From: CAZYXZ01 sp964651395
GTDB lineage: Bacteria > Actinomycetota > Actinomycetes > BP-191
Direction of reading: 5' to 3'
Length of the DNA: 34,198 nt
NCBI GenBank assembly: GCA_964651395.1
Contig: CAZYXZ010000031.1
Coordinates: 1-34,198 of the forward strand
Shown: piece by piece, positions 8,284-15,107 of the stretch
Position numbering within the stretch: position 1 is the stretch's first letter
Layout of the letters: every line of letters begins with the position of its first letter
Made by a program: the position numbers and the translations under genes
The notes under the pieces: generated by a model
What the model was told of the DNA's origin: nothing
The model's input: the letters and a program-made list of their open reading frames with translations, nothing else
Database searches by the model: none

Positions 8284-8952
8284 GTGCACGTCGTCATCAT
8301 GGGCTGCGGCCGCGTCGGGTCGACCCTGGCCGGCACCCTCGAAGGCCTGGGGCACACGGTCGCCGTCATCGACCGGGACCCGAAGTCCTTCCGCAGGCTG
8401 CCGAGCAACTTCGGCGGCCGGTCGGTGCTCGGCTTCGGCTTCGACCGCGACACCCTCGACGAGGCCGGCATCACCGAAGCCGGCGCCTTCGCCGCCGTCA
8501 GCAACGGTGACAACTCGAACATCATCTCGGCGCGGGTCGCGCGGGAGACCTTCGGCGTCGAGCGGGTCGTCGCGCGGATCTACGACCCGAAGCGCGCCGC
8601 CGTCTACCAGCGGCTCGGCATCCCCACCGTGGCGACGGTCGGCTGGACGTCCGACCAGGTGCTGCGACGGCTGCTCCCGGAGGGCAGCGAGCTGGCCTGG
8701 ACCGACCCGACCGGGAAGGTGGTCGTGGCCGAGGTCGCGATCGACAAGGCCTGGGTCGGCCAGCGGGTCAGCGCCCTGGAGACCGCGGCCGGCGTCCGAG
8801 TGGCGGTGCTCACCCGGCTCGGCGCCGGCACCGTGCCGGACAAGGAGTCCGTGGTGCAGGAGGGCGACCTGGTCCACGTCGCGGCGGCCCAAGACCGGCT
8901 GGCGGACGTGGAGCGGGTCCTCGGGACCGGCCCGGACGAGGCAGGCCACTGA
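8284..8952 (+). CDS. trkA: TrkA-family potassium uptake regulatory protein (first of two)
   Basis: This 222-residue cytosolic protein has an N-terminal RCK/Rossmann domain with the nucleotide loop GCGRVGST at about residues 7-14 and an acidic residue ending strand 2 (VIDRD). A C-terminal TrkA-C domain (about residues 140-218) follows. Such proteins bind NAD(H) or ATP and gate or regulate membrane K+ transporters. The start is GTG at 8284 with GAGAGG upstream. A TATAGC at 8243-8248 could be its -10. The stop overlaps the next ATG as TGATG. The pair matches the ceoB-ceoC arrangement of mycobacteria. No TrkH/TrkG membrane subunit lies in the window, so the adjacent KimA-like permease is the likeliest local partner. 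Confidence 0.9.
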   Translation: MHVVIMGCGRVGSTLAGTLEGLGHTVAVIDRDPKSFRRLPSNFGGRSVLGFGFDRDTLDEAGITEAGAFAAVSNGDNSNIISARVARETFGVERVVARIYDPKRAAVYQRLGIPTVATVGWTSDQVLRRLLPEGSELAWTDPTGKVVVAEVAIDKAWVGQRVSALETAAGVRVAVLTRLGAGTVPDKESVVQEGDLVHVAAAQDRLADVERVLGTGPDEAGH

Positions 8953-9620
8953 TGCGCGTCGTCATCGCGGGAGCCGGCAACGTCGGGCGGTCGATCAGCA
9001 AGGAGCTCCTCCACAACGGCCACGAGGTGCTGCTCATCGAGAAGGAGCGCGCGCAGGTCAAGCCCGAGAGCGTGCCCGGAGCGGAATGGCTCGAGGCGGA
9101 CGCGTGCGAGCTGGCCCAGCTCGAGAAGGCCGGCCTGGAGACCTGCCAGGTCGTCGTTGCGGCAACGGGCGACGACAAGGTCAACCTCGTGCTGTCCCTG
9201 CTCGCGAAGACCGAGTTCGCCGTACCGCGCGTCGTCGCCCGCGTGAACCACCCCAAGAACGAGTGGCTGTTCACCGAGGCCTGGGGCGTCGACGTATCGG
9301 TGTCCACGCCACGCATGCTGACCGCGCTGGTCGAGGAAGCCGTCTCGGTGGGTGACCTGGTCCGGCTGATGTCGCTCGAGCAGGGCCGGTCCAACCTCTC
9401 CGAGCTCACCCTCGCGGCCGACTCCCCCATCGTCGGCAAGACGATCGGCGAGATCCCGTGGCCCACGGACAGCGCGCTGGTAGCGGTGCTGCGCAGCGGC
9501 CGCGTCCTCATCCCCCAGCCGCAGATGCCGCTCGAGGTCGGCGACGAGCTCCTGGTCGTGGCCACCGAGGACCGCGACGACGAGCTGGACGCTCTGCTGA
9601 GCAAGCCCGGACCGGGCTAG
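8952..9620 (+). CDS. trkA: TrkA-family potassium uptake regulatory protein (second of two)
   Basis: This second 222-residue RCK protein carries GAGNVGRS near residues 7-14, LLIEKE at the end of strand 2, and a TrkA-C domain with VGDELLVVATEDR near the end. It is translationally coupled to the first copy by TGATG, so the two are likely made in equal amounts and may form a hetero-oligomeric ring. The two differ clearly in sequence, so this is an old duplication. The gene ends in a four-base CTAG overlap with the OB-fold gene on the other strand. Confidence 0.9.
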   Translation: MRVVIAGAGNVGRSISKELLHNGHEVLLIEKERAQVKPESVPGAEWLEADACELAQLEKAGLETCQVVVAATGDDKVNLVLSLLAKTEFAVPRVVARVNHPKNEWLFTEAWGVDVSVSTPRMLTALVEEAVSVGDLVRLMSLEQGRSNLSELTLAADSPIVGKTIGEIPWPTDSALVAVLRSGRVLIPQPQMPLEVGDELLVVATEDRDDELDALLSKPGPG

Positions 9621-9991
9621 GAGCCTGCGCGCGGGAGGATCTCGTACGCCGGGTTGAACATCGTGCGACGTCCCTGGTTGAGACCGACCCGGCCGTGCGC
9701 CGACATCAGCACTCCCGGCGCGATGCCGGCGATCTGCCGGCGCCCCAGCCACACGACGAACAGGCTCTGCGTGCCGTCGTAGAGCTCCGCCTCGAGCGCC
9801 GGTACGCCGGCCCGCGGCCGCAGCGTCACGCTCTGCACCGTGCCCACGACCGTGGCCGGCTGCCGCTCCGGGCACTCGGCGATCGGCACCGCGCCGCGCT
9901 CCGCGACCAGCTCCTGGATGTCCTCGGCCTCGAGATCCTCGACGTCGGCGGTCATGCGCCGGATCGCCCGCTTGAACCGCCCCTCACCCAT
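9617..9991 (-). CDS. OB-fold nucleic-acid-binding domain protein
   Basis: This 124-residue protein has an N-terminal helix (RFKRAIRRMTADVEDLEAED) and then a five-strand OB-fold: ATVVGTVQSVTLRP, ALEAELYDGTQSLFVVWLG, IAGIAPGVLMSAHGRV and a final strand. Proteins of this type at this position next to TrkA genes are common in actinobacteria, and nucleic-acid binding is inferred from the fold only. In other actinobacteria a DUF3159 membrane protein gene usually lies between this gene and trkA. Here the stop of this gene overlaps the trkA stop directly, so that gene is missing. A TAGTGT box seven bases before the ATG suggests a leaderless mRNA. Confidence 0.82.
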   Translation of the reverse strand: MGEGRFKRAIRRMTADVEDLEAEDIQELVAERGAVPIAECPERQPATVVGTVQSVTLRPRAGVPALEAELYDGTQSLFVVWLGRRQIAGIAPGVLMSAHGRVGLNQGRRTMFNPAYEILPRAGS

Positions 9992-9998
9992 GCCCGCG

Positions 9999-10004
9999 AC
10001 ACTA
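9999..10004 (-). promoter_or_regulatory. Predicted -10 box for leaderless OB-fold mRNA
   Basis: TAGTGT on the minus strand fits TANNNT, with seven bases to the ATG at 9991. It overlaps the TAG stop codon of the redoxin gene, so the promoter is embedded in the end of the upstream gene. Confidence 0.45.
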
Positions 10005-11096
10005 GCCGCCGAAGGTGAAGGTCACGAAGCGCGCGCCTGCGCCGGCCGCGACCAGCGTGACCCGCCCGTCCGCGACGGCCGGTCCTGTGAGCAGGTGCCG
10101 CAGGTCGTCGTCGTCCACCGTGACGACCGTGCGGCCGTCCTTCGCGACCAGGTCCTTGCCGCGGCGCGCGAGCGGCACCGGCCGGCCGTCGAGCCGGACC
10201 TCGACGACGACCGGTCCCTCCCCGGGCTCGGGGGCGAGCAGCGCGTAGACGTCGCGCGCGCGGTAGCGCAGGTCGACCGTGGCGCCCGGGCCGGCCGAGG
10301 TCACCCAGTCGCTCGCCCCGCGGAACCGGCCGCGCAGGTAGACGACGTTGCGACGATCGCCGGCGTCCGCACGCGTGACGACGGCGTCCGGGTCGATGGT
10401 GCCGGCGGCCAGGTAGTCCCGGCCGCGCTGCGCGCCGAGGTAGAGCTCGGGCGTCGCCTGGTCGACCAGCATCGGCGGTCGCTCCTCGAGCGCGAGCCGG
10501 CCGACACGGGCGGCTCCCGCACTGCCGCCGTCGTCGAGCAGCGTGCGGACCGCCTCCTCCAGCCGGTCCTCGCCGCCCTCCCCGATGTGGGTCAGCCGCA
10601 CCCGACCCGCACGGTCCACGAGGTAGGACGCCGGCCAGTACTGGTTGCGGAACGCGTCCCAGGTGTCCATGTGCGGGTCCTCGGCCACGGCGTACGGGAT
10701 GTCGAGCTCTTTGATGGCGCGCTCGATGTTGGCCGGTGACTTCTCGAAGTCGAACTCCGGCGAGTGCACCCCGATGATGGTCAGGCCGGCAGCGCGGTAG
10801 GTGCGGTGCAGCGCGCGCAGGAACGGCACGTTGCGGCGGCAGTTGATGCACGTGTAGGTCCAGAAGTCGACCAGCACGACCTGCCCGCGCAGCGCGGCGA
10901 GGGTCGTGGGCGGCACGTTGTGCCAGCCGGTGATGCCGGTCAGCTCGGGCACGGTCGGTGCCTCGCCCGCCGGCACGAGCTCGTCGGACGCCGCGCCGCC
11001 CAGCCGGGCGGGCGCGTCGTAGCGCGCGAGGGCGACCGCGAAGACGGTGACTGCGGCCAACCCGGCCGCGACCCCGACGGCGGTACGACCCCGCAC
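10002..11096 (-). CDS. Membrane-anchored DipZ-like thioredoxin-fold protein
   Basis: This 364-residue protein has an N-terminal signal anchor (about residues 6-24) and then a thioredoxin-like domain outside the membrane. The redox motif is DFWTYTCINC, with cysteines at 83 and 86. IIGVHSPEFDFEK and the cis-Pro region YWPASYLVD follow. A second, beta-rich domain of about 150 residues (from about 215) resembles the carbohydrate-binding-like end of DipZ. The N-terminal CcdA electron-transfer domain of full DipZ is absent, so this protein needs another source of electrons. The GTG at 11096 is chosen because AAGGAG lies five bases upstream. It is divergent from the hydrolase gene with only 28 bases between them. 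Confidence 0.85.
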   Translation of the reverse strand: MRGRTAVGVAAGLAAVTVFAVALARYDAPARLGGAASDELVPAGEAPTVPELTGITGWHNVPPTTLAALRGQVVLVDFWTYTCINCRRNVPFLRALHRTYRAAGLTIIGVHSPEFDFEKSPANIERAIKELDIPYAVAEDPHMDTWDAFRNQYWPASYLVDRAGRVRLTHIGEGGEDRLEEAVRTLLDDGGSAGAARVGRLALEERPPMLVDQATPELYLGAQRGRDYLAAGTIDPDAVVTRADAGDRRNVVYLRGRFRGASDWVTSAGPGATVDLRYRARDVYALLAPEPGEGPVVVEVRLDGRPVPLARRGKDLVAKDGRTVVTVDDDDLRHLLTGPAVADGRVTLVAAGAGARFVTFTFGG

Positions 11097-11124
11097 GGCT
11101 GCTCCTTCACGCCAGGATGTGCCG

Positions 11125-11922
11125 GTGGCGATCCCCCCGGCCGGCTTCGAGCTGACGACTCCCGACGGGACGACGTTACGCGGCGACGTCTCCGGTCCGG
11201 CCGAGCGACCCGTCGCCGTGCTGCTGCACGGCGTGGGCTCCACCACCGACTTCGTACGCCGTTGCCTCGCGGATGCCGCGGCCGCGGCGGGCTACCGCGT
11301 CGTCGCGTACGACCTGCGCGGCCACGGGCGCAGCACCCCCAGCGCCGACCCGGCCTTCCACGCGATCGAGCACCACGTCGCCGACCTCGACGCCGTCGCC
11401 GAGCGGTACGACGTCCGGCTGGTCGGCGGGATCAGCCTCGGCGGCCACGTCGGGGCGGCCTGGGCGGCCGGTCGTGACGACCTGGACGGCGTACTCATGT
11501 GCTTGCCCGGCCGGCTCGACCCGGCCAGCCTGCCGGCCGCGGCCAACGCCCAGGCCGCGGACGAGCTGGCGCGCGACGGAGTCTCGGCGGCGCTCGCGCG
11601 GATGGCCGGCGAGACCGGCGTACCCGCGTGGGTGGTCGAGGAGGTGCACGCGTCCTGGCCGACGCACGACCCGGCCAGCCTGGTCGCCGCCCTCCGCGCG
11701 GTCGCGACCGAGCCCGTGCGCGACGACCTCGCGCGGGTGACCGCACCCGTCGGCCTGGTCGGGCTGACCGATGACCCGGCGCACCCGTGGGACGCCGCCG
11801 TCGACTGCGCGGCGATGCTCCCCCGCGCCACCCTGGTCGCCTCCGCACTGGCCGACCTGGCTGACGACCGCGGGCAGCTCGGCCGCCTCGCCGTCCAAGC
11901 CTGGCGGGCGGCAACCGGCTAG
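11125..11922 (+). CDS. Alpha/beta-fold hydrolase
   Basis: This 265-residue protein has the alpha/beta-hydrolase order: AVLLHGVGSTTDF (oxyanion HG), YDLRGHGRSTPS, then the nucleophile elbow GGISLGGHVG with serine in G-x-S-x-G. A later DDPAHPWDAA segment probably supplies the catalytic Asp, but the usual GH-x histidine near the C-terminus is not clear. GTG at 11125 (VAIPPAGFELTTPDG) is chosen over 11119 or 11047 because the domain starts there; CAGGAT six bases upstream may act as a degenerate -10 or as a weak ribosome site. The substrate is unknown. The stop overlaps the DUF3710 stop by CTAG. An alanine-rich gene on the same strand occupies this slot in mycobacteria (Rv2695, from memory). Confidence 0.8.
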   Translation: MAIPPAGFELTTPDGTTLRGDVSGPAERPVAVLLHGVGSTTDFVRRCLADAAAAAGYRVVAYDLRGHGRSTPSADPAFHAIEHHVADLDAVAERYDVRLVGGISLGGHVGAAWAAGRDDLDGVLMCLPGRLDPASLPAAANAQAADELARDGVSAALARMAGETGVPAWVVEEVHASWPTHDPASLVAALRAVATEPVRDDLARVTAPVGLVGLTDDPAHPWDAAVDCAAMLPRATLVASALADLADDRGQLGRLAVQAWRAATG

Positions 11923-12662
11923 CGAACCTCGGTGATCTCCGGGCCGCGTTCGAAGGGGTTGAAGTCGTCGCCGCTGCTGCCGGCTTCGGCGTCGGCGGCA
12001 GCCGCCGCCTCCGCCTCCGCGGCGGCGGCCTCGTGGATGTCGCGCGGCAGGTGCAGCGGCAGTGGGTCGCGCGGCGCCATCGCCTCGCCGCCGCGGACGA
12101 CGACGGTCTGCCGGAAGACGTCGACGAGGACGTCGGCCTGTGCGGGGTCCGTTGCAGCCGGGCCGACGAGCAGGGCGCGGACGAACCAGCGCGGGCCGTC
12201 CACGCCGATGAACCGGGCCGGCTGCGTCATGCCGGCCTGCTGCGCGGGGATGCGCGCGCGGAGCTCGACACCGAAGGGACCGTCCGCCTCCTCGGCCGAG
12301 CCACCCTGCTGCCGGAGACTCTCGGTGATCTCGACGCGGACCTCCGCCCAGATCCCCTCGTTGCGCGGCGCGGCGAACGCGTTGAGCTGAAGCTGGCTGG
12401 CCCGGTGGACGGCGGTCGCGCTGACCACCTCGCCCTCGGGGCCGACGTCGACGCGCAGCTCCACGCCCTCGGGGATGGGCACACGCAGGCTGCCCAGGTC
12501 GATGCGGGCCAGGTCGTCGTCCGGGGCGTCGGCCGGGTCGAAGGGACCGCTGGTCGGCCCGGGACCGGCCGTCTCCGCGACCTCCGGGGTCGCCGCGACG
12601 TCGGCGCCGTCGACCTCCTCGACGACGTCGTCGTTCGCCTTCTTCTTGCGGCCGAAAGCCAT
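11919..12662 (-). CDS. DUF3710 family protein
   Basis: This 247-residue protein begins MAFGRKKK, has an acidic linker to about residue 50, and then the conserved block ARIDLGSLRVPIPEGVELRV. QLNAFAAPRNEGIWAEVRVE and RFIGVDGPRWFVRALLVGPA follow. These are the family signatures of DUF3710, an actinobacterial family encoded beside dut. The C-terminus is an Ala/Glu-rich helix. It has no signal peptide or membrane segment, so it is cytosolic. The ATG overlaps the dut stop as TGATG, so it is co-translated with dut. The molecular function is not established. Confidence 0.9.
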   Translation of the reverse strand: MAFGRKKKANDDVVEEVDGADVAATPEVAETAGPGPTSGPFDPADAPDDDLARIDLGSLRVPIPEGVELRVDVGPEGEVVSATAVHRASQLQLNAFAAPRNEGIWAEVRVEITESLRQQGGSAEEADGPFGVELRARIPAQQAGMTQPARFIGVDGPRWFVRALLVGPAATDPAQADVLVDVFRQTVVVRGGEAMAPRDPLPLHLPRDIHEAAAAEAEAAAAADAEAGSSGDDFNPFERGPEITEVR

Positions 12663-13132
12663 CAGTCCTGTATCTCCTCTGCGGCGCTCACGCCACCGGT
12701 CGAGCCGAAGCCACCCGCCCCCCGGACCGAGCCCGGCAGCTCGTCGACTTCGACGAAGCGCGCGCGCTCGACCCGCTGGATGACGAGCTGGGCGATGCGG
12801 TCGCCCCTCGCGAACGCTACCGGCTCGCGCGGGTCGAGGTTGACCAATGTCACCTTGATCTCGCCCCGGTAGCCGGCGTCGACCGTGCCCGGCGCGTTGA
12901 CCAGGCTCACGCCGTAGCGCGCGGCGAGACCGGACCGGGGATGCACGAATGCCGCATACCCGTCGGGCAGGGCGATCGCCACGCCGGTCGGCACGACCGC
13001 CCGCTCCCCCGGCGCCAGCTCGAGGTCGACCGTGGTGAGCAGGTCCGCGCCGGCGTCGCCCGGATGCGCGTACGCCGGAGCCGGCAGCCCGGCGTCGAGC
13101 CGCTGCAGCAGGACCTCGAGGTCGTCGCTCAT
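12662..13132 (-). CDS. dut: dUTP diphosphatase
   Basis: This 156-residue enzyme hydrolyses dUTP to dUMP and pyrophosphate, keeping uracil out of DNA and feeding dTMP synthesis. The five trimeric dUTPase motifs are visible: HPGDAGADL (1), HPRSGLAARYG (2), NAPGTVDAGYRGEI (3, with the catalytic Asp), ARGDRIAQLVI (4) and the glycine-rich C-terminal arm GAGGFGSTGG (5). It is followed by the coupled DUF3710 gene and preceded, three bases away, by the thioesterase gene on the same strand, so the three form one operon. Confidence 0.97.
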   Translation of the reverse strand: MSDDLEVLLQRLDAGLPAPAYAHPGDAGADLLTTVDLELAPGERAVVPTGVAIALPDGYAAFVHPRSGLAARYGVSLVNAPGTVDAGYRGEIKVTLVNLDPREPVAFARGDRIAQLVIQRVERARFVEVDELPGSVRGAGGFGSTGGVSAAEEIQD

Positions 13133-13135
13133 CGA

Positions 13136-13687
13136 CTATGGATTGAAGGGGTTGTACTTCTCGAGCTCGTCGCGCACGTCGGCGGCGGCGTCCGCCCAGC
13201 CGTGCGTCTCGAAGTGCTCGTAGGGCACGGACAGGAACAGCGCGCGCGCGTTGAGGTGCACGACGCCGTCGATCTTGCCCTCGGCCTGCGTGTAGACCTT
13301 GCGACCGTCGATGCCGGTCACCCACGCGGTGATCTCCATGACGCTGCCGATCGGCACCGGCCTGCGGTAGTCGACCTCGAGCCGCGCGGTCACCGACGGC
13401 GCGCCGACCAGCCACATGAGGTAGCCGAGCGCCTCGTCGAAGGCGGTGGCCAGCAGCCCTCCGTGCGCCAGGCCAGGAGCGCCCTGGTGCTCCTCCGCGA
13501 CGGTGAACGCGCCCTCGATGACCAGGCCCTCGCCGACCCGGACCTTCAGGTGCAGGCCGGTGGGGTGCTCGTTGCCGCAGCCGAAGCAGTGCCGGTAGTG
13601 CGGCGGGAGCTCGGATCCCACCGGCGGTGCGAACTCGCCGCGCGGCGGGATCGGCGTACCGGGGGCCGGGGTCGCGGAGGAGCTCAC
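13136..13687 (-). CDS. PaaI/hotdog-fold thioesterase family protein
   Basis: The 183-residue protein has a hotdog fold: HCFGCGNEHPTGLHLKVRV, then EEHQGAPGLAHGGLLATAFDEALG with the HGG signature and catalytic acidic residue, and EVDYRRPVPIG. Members hydrolyse acyl-CoA thioesters, but the acyl group is unknown. The CFGCG motif near the start is typical of the actinobacterial subgroup. The start is GTG at 13687; a TAGGGT box ends eight bases upstream, so the operon with dut and DUF3710 probably begins with a leaderless GTG. It is divergent from the SDR gene, with a 35-base gap. Confidence 0.85.
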   Translation of the reverse strand: MSSSATPAPGTPIPPRGEFAPPVGSELPPHYRHCFGCGNEHPTGLHLKVRVGEGLVIEGAFTVAEEHQGAPGLAHGGLLATAFDEALGYLMWLVGAPSVTARLEVDYRRPVPIGSVMEITAWVTGIDGRKVYTQAEGKIDGVVHLNARALFLSVPYEHFETHGWADAAADVRDELEKYNPFNP

Positions 13688-13694
13688 GAGCGGT

Positions 13695-13717
13695 CACCCT
13701 AACCGCCTCGTAGGGTG
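13695..13717. promoter_or_regulatory. Symmetric back-to-back divergent promoter (7-bp inverted repeat)
   Basis: The arms CACCCTA (13695-13701) and TAGGGTG (13711-13717) form a perfect inverted repeat with a nine-base spacer. Each arm contains TAGGGT reading outward: six bases before the SDR ATG at 13723, and eight bases before the thioesterase GTG at 13687. Both fit a TANNNT -10 box for leaderless mRNA. The -35 of each promoter would lie inside the other gene, so the two polymerases would exclude each other. The repeat could also be an operator. Confidence 0.5.
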
Positions 13718-13722
13718 CGCTC

Positions 13723-14598
13723 ATGACAGAGACGAAGAGCGTGCTCATCACCGGCGCCAACAGCGGGATCGGGCTGGCCACCGCGCTGGAGCTGGCGCAG
13801 CACGGCTACGACGTGATCGGCACGGTCCGCAGCGAGGACAAAGCCGACGCCCTCCGCGACGCCGCCCTGGAGAAGGGCGCCGTCGTCCGATCGGTCGTCT
13901 GGGACGTCTCGGACGCCGACCAGGCGGAGCAGGGCTACCTCGAGGTCGCGGCCATGACCGACGGCGGCCCGTGGGCGCTGATCAACAACGCCGGCTTCAC
14001 GCAGGCCGGCGCCGTCGAGGACGTCCACGACGACCTGGCCCGAGCGCAGCTGGAGACGAACGTCATCACCCCGGCCCGACTGGCGCGGCTGGTCCTGCCG
14101 TCGATGCGCGAGCGCGGCGACGGCCGCATCCTCATGATGTCGTCGATCGCCGGGCGCGTGAGCATGCCGTTCCTCGGCTGGTACCACGCGTCGAAGCACG
14201 CGCTGGAGGCGCTCACCGACAGCCTGCGCATGGAGGTCTCGCAGTTCGGCGTGAAGGTCGTGCTGATCGAGCCGGGCTCGTTCGGCAGCAACATCTGGAG
14301 CGACGCGATGGAGCGGCTGCCGGACCGCGAGAGCTCGGCGTACGCCGCGGCGTACAAGCGGGCCGACTTCACGCGCGACCACGTCGACAAGCTGCCCGAC
14401 CCGGTCTGGGTGGCTCGGGCCGTCCGCCTCGCCCTCGCCACCAAGCACCCCATGCGCCGCTACCTGGTCGGCTTCGACGCCATGGCCGGCACGGCCCTGG
14501 ACACGCTGACCCCGTCGATCCTGAGCGACTACGTCAAGCGGGTGGCGGCGGGCGTGGGCCGCCTGCCGTTCACGCACCCGCACGACGAGAAGGAGTAA
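13723..14598 (+). CDS. Short-chain dehydrogenase/reductase
   Basis: This 291-residue classical SDR uses NAD(P)H to interconvert an alcohol and a carbonyl group. The cofactor loop TGANSGIG is at residues 10-17, NNAG at 88-91, and the catalytic set is Asn113, Ser140/141, Tyr154 and Lys158 (YHASK). The C-terminal extension (about 220-291) is longer than in minimal SDRs and fits the retinol-dehydrogenase-like subgroup. The substrate is unknown. AGGG seven bases before the ATG could serve as a ribosome site, but it is also part of the TAGGGT box. Confidence 0.92.
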   Translation: MTETKSVLITGANSGIGLATALELAQHGYDVIGTVRSEDKADALRDAALEKGAVVRSVVWDVSDADQAEQGYLEVAAMTDGGPWALINNAGFTQAGAVEDVHDDLARAQLETNVITPARLARLVLPSMRERGDGRILMMSSIAGRVSMPFLGWYHASKHALEALTDSLRMEVSQFGVKVVLIEPGSFGSNIWSDAMERLPDRESSAYAAAYKRADFTRDHVDKLPDPVWVARAVRLALATKHPMRRYLVGFDAMAGTALDTLTPSILSDYVKRVAAGVGRLPFTHPHDEKE

Positions 14599-14645
14599 GC
14601 GAGGTCCGGCGCGAAGTCTCCTGGTCCCAGAGCGAAGGAGCCTCC

Positions 14646-15107
14646 GTGCGCAGCCGTCTCGTCCCTGTGATCGCCATCGGCCTGGCCGTCGCCTCGGCCG
14701 TCGCGCCGGCCACCGCGGCGCCCAAGAAGCCGAAGACGATCACCAAGTCCTACACGATGCAGCTGCTGCCGCTCCCGCTGCCTCCGTCGGGTGACACCTG
14801 CCAGCCGGCAGACGGCGCCGAAGGCGTGACGAAGCACACCGAGACGCTCAAGGCGCCGGCCGCCGGCAGCCTGGTCGTCGAGATCAAGGGCTTCAGCGGC
14901 GACTGGGACATCACCGTCCTGAACTCCGCCGGCAAGACCATGGCGACCGGCGGTCCGACCGTCACCGGTGGCGGCGCCCCGGCGATGAACGCCACGGAGA
15001 CGCTGAAGCTGAAGCTCAAGAAGGCGCAGACCGTCTCGATCGTGAGCTGCAACTTCCTCGGCACGCCGGACGCGAGCGGCAAGTTCACCTTCACGTACCT
15101 GGGCTAG
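14646..15107 (+). CDS. Small secreted protein, unknown function
   Basis: The 153-residue product has a signal peptide (MRSRLVPVIAIGLAVASAV, cleavage near ATAAPKK). It then has a basic stretch and a predicted beta-sandwich with LVVEIKGFSGDWDITVLNSA and a Lys-rich LKLKLKKAQTVSIV. Two cysteines (in DTCQPAD and VSCNF) may form a disulfide in the exported protein. The layout resembles the pre-peptidase C-terminal type of beta-sandwich, but I do not claim membership. The GTG start is supported by AAGGAG five bases upstream. It lies 47 bases after the SDR gene and may be co-transcribed. The stop overlaps the DUF885 gene stop by CTAG. Confidence 0.75.
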   Translation: MRSRLVPVIAIGLAVASAVAPATAAPKKPKTITKSYTMQLLPLPLPPSGDTCQPADGAEGVTKHTETLKAPAAGSLVVEIKGFSGDWDITVLNSAGKTMATGGPTVTGGGAPAMNATETLKLKLKKAQTVSIVSCNFLGTPDASGKFTFTYLG

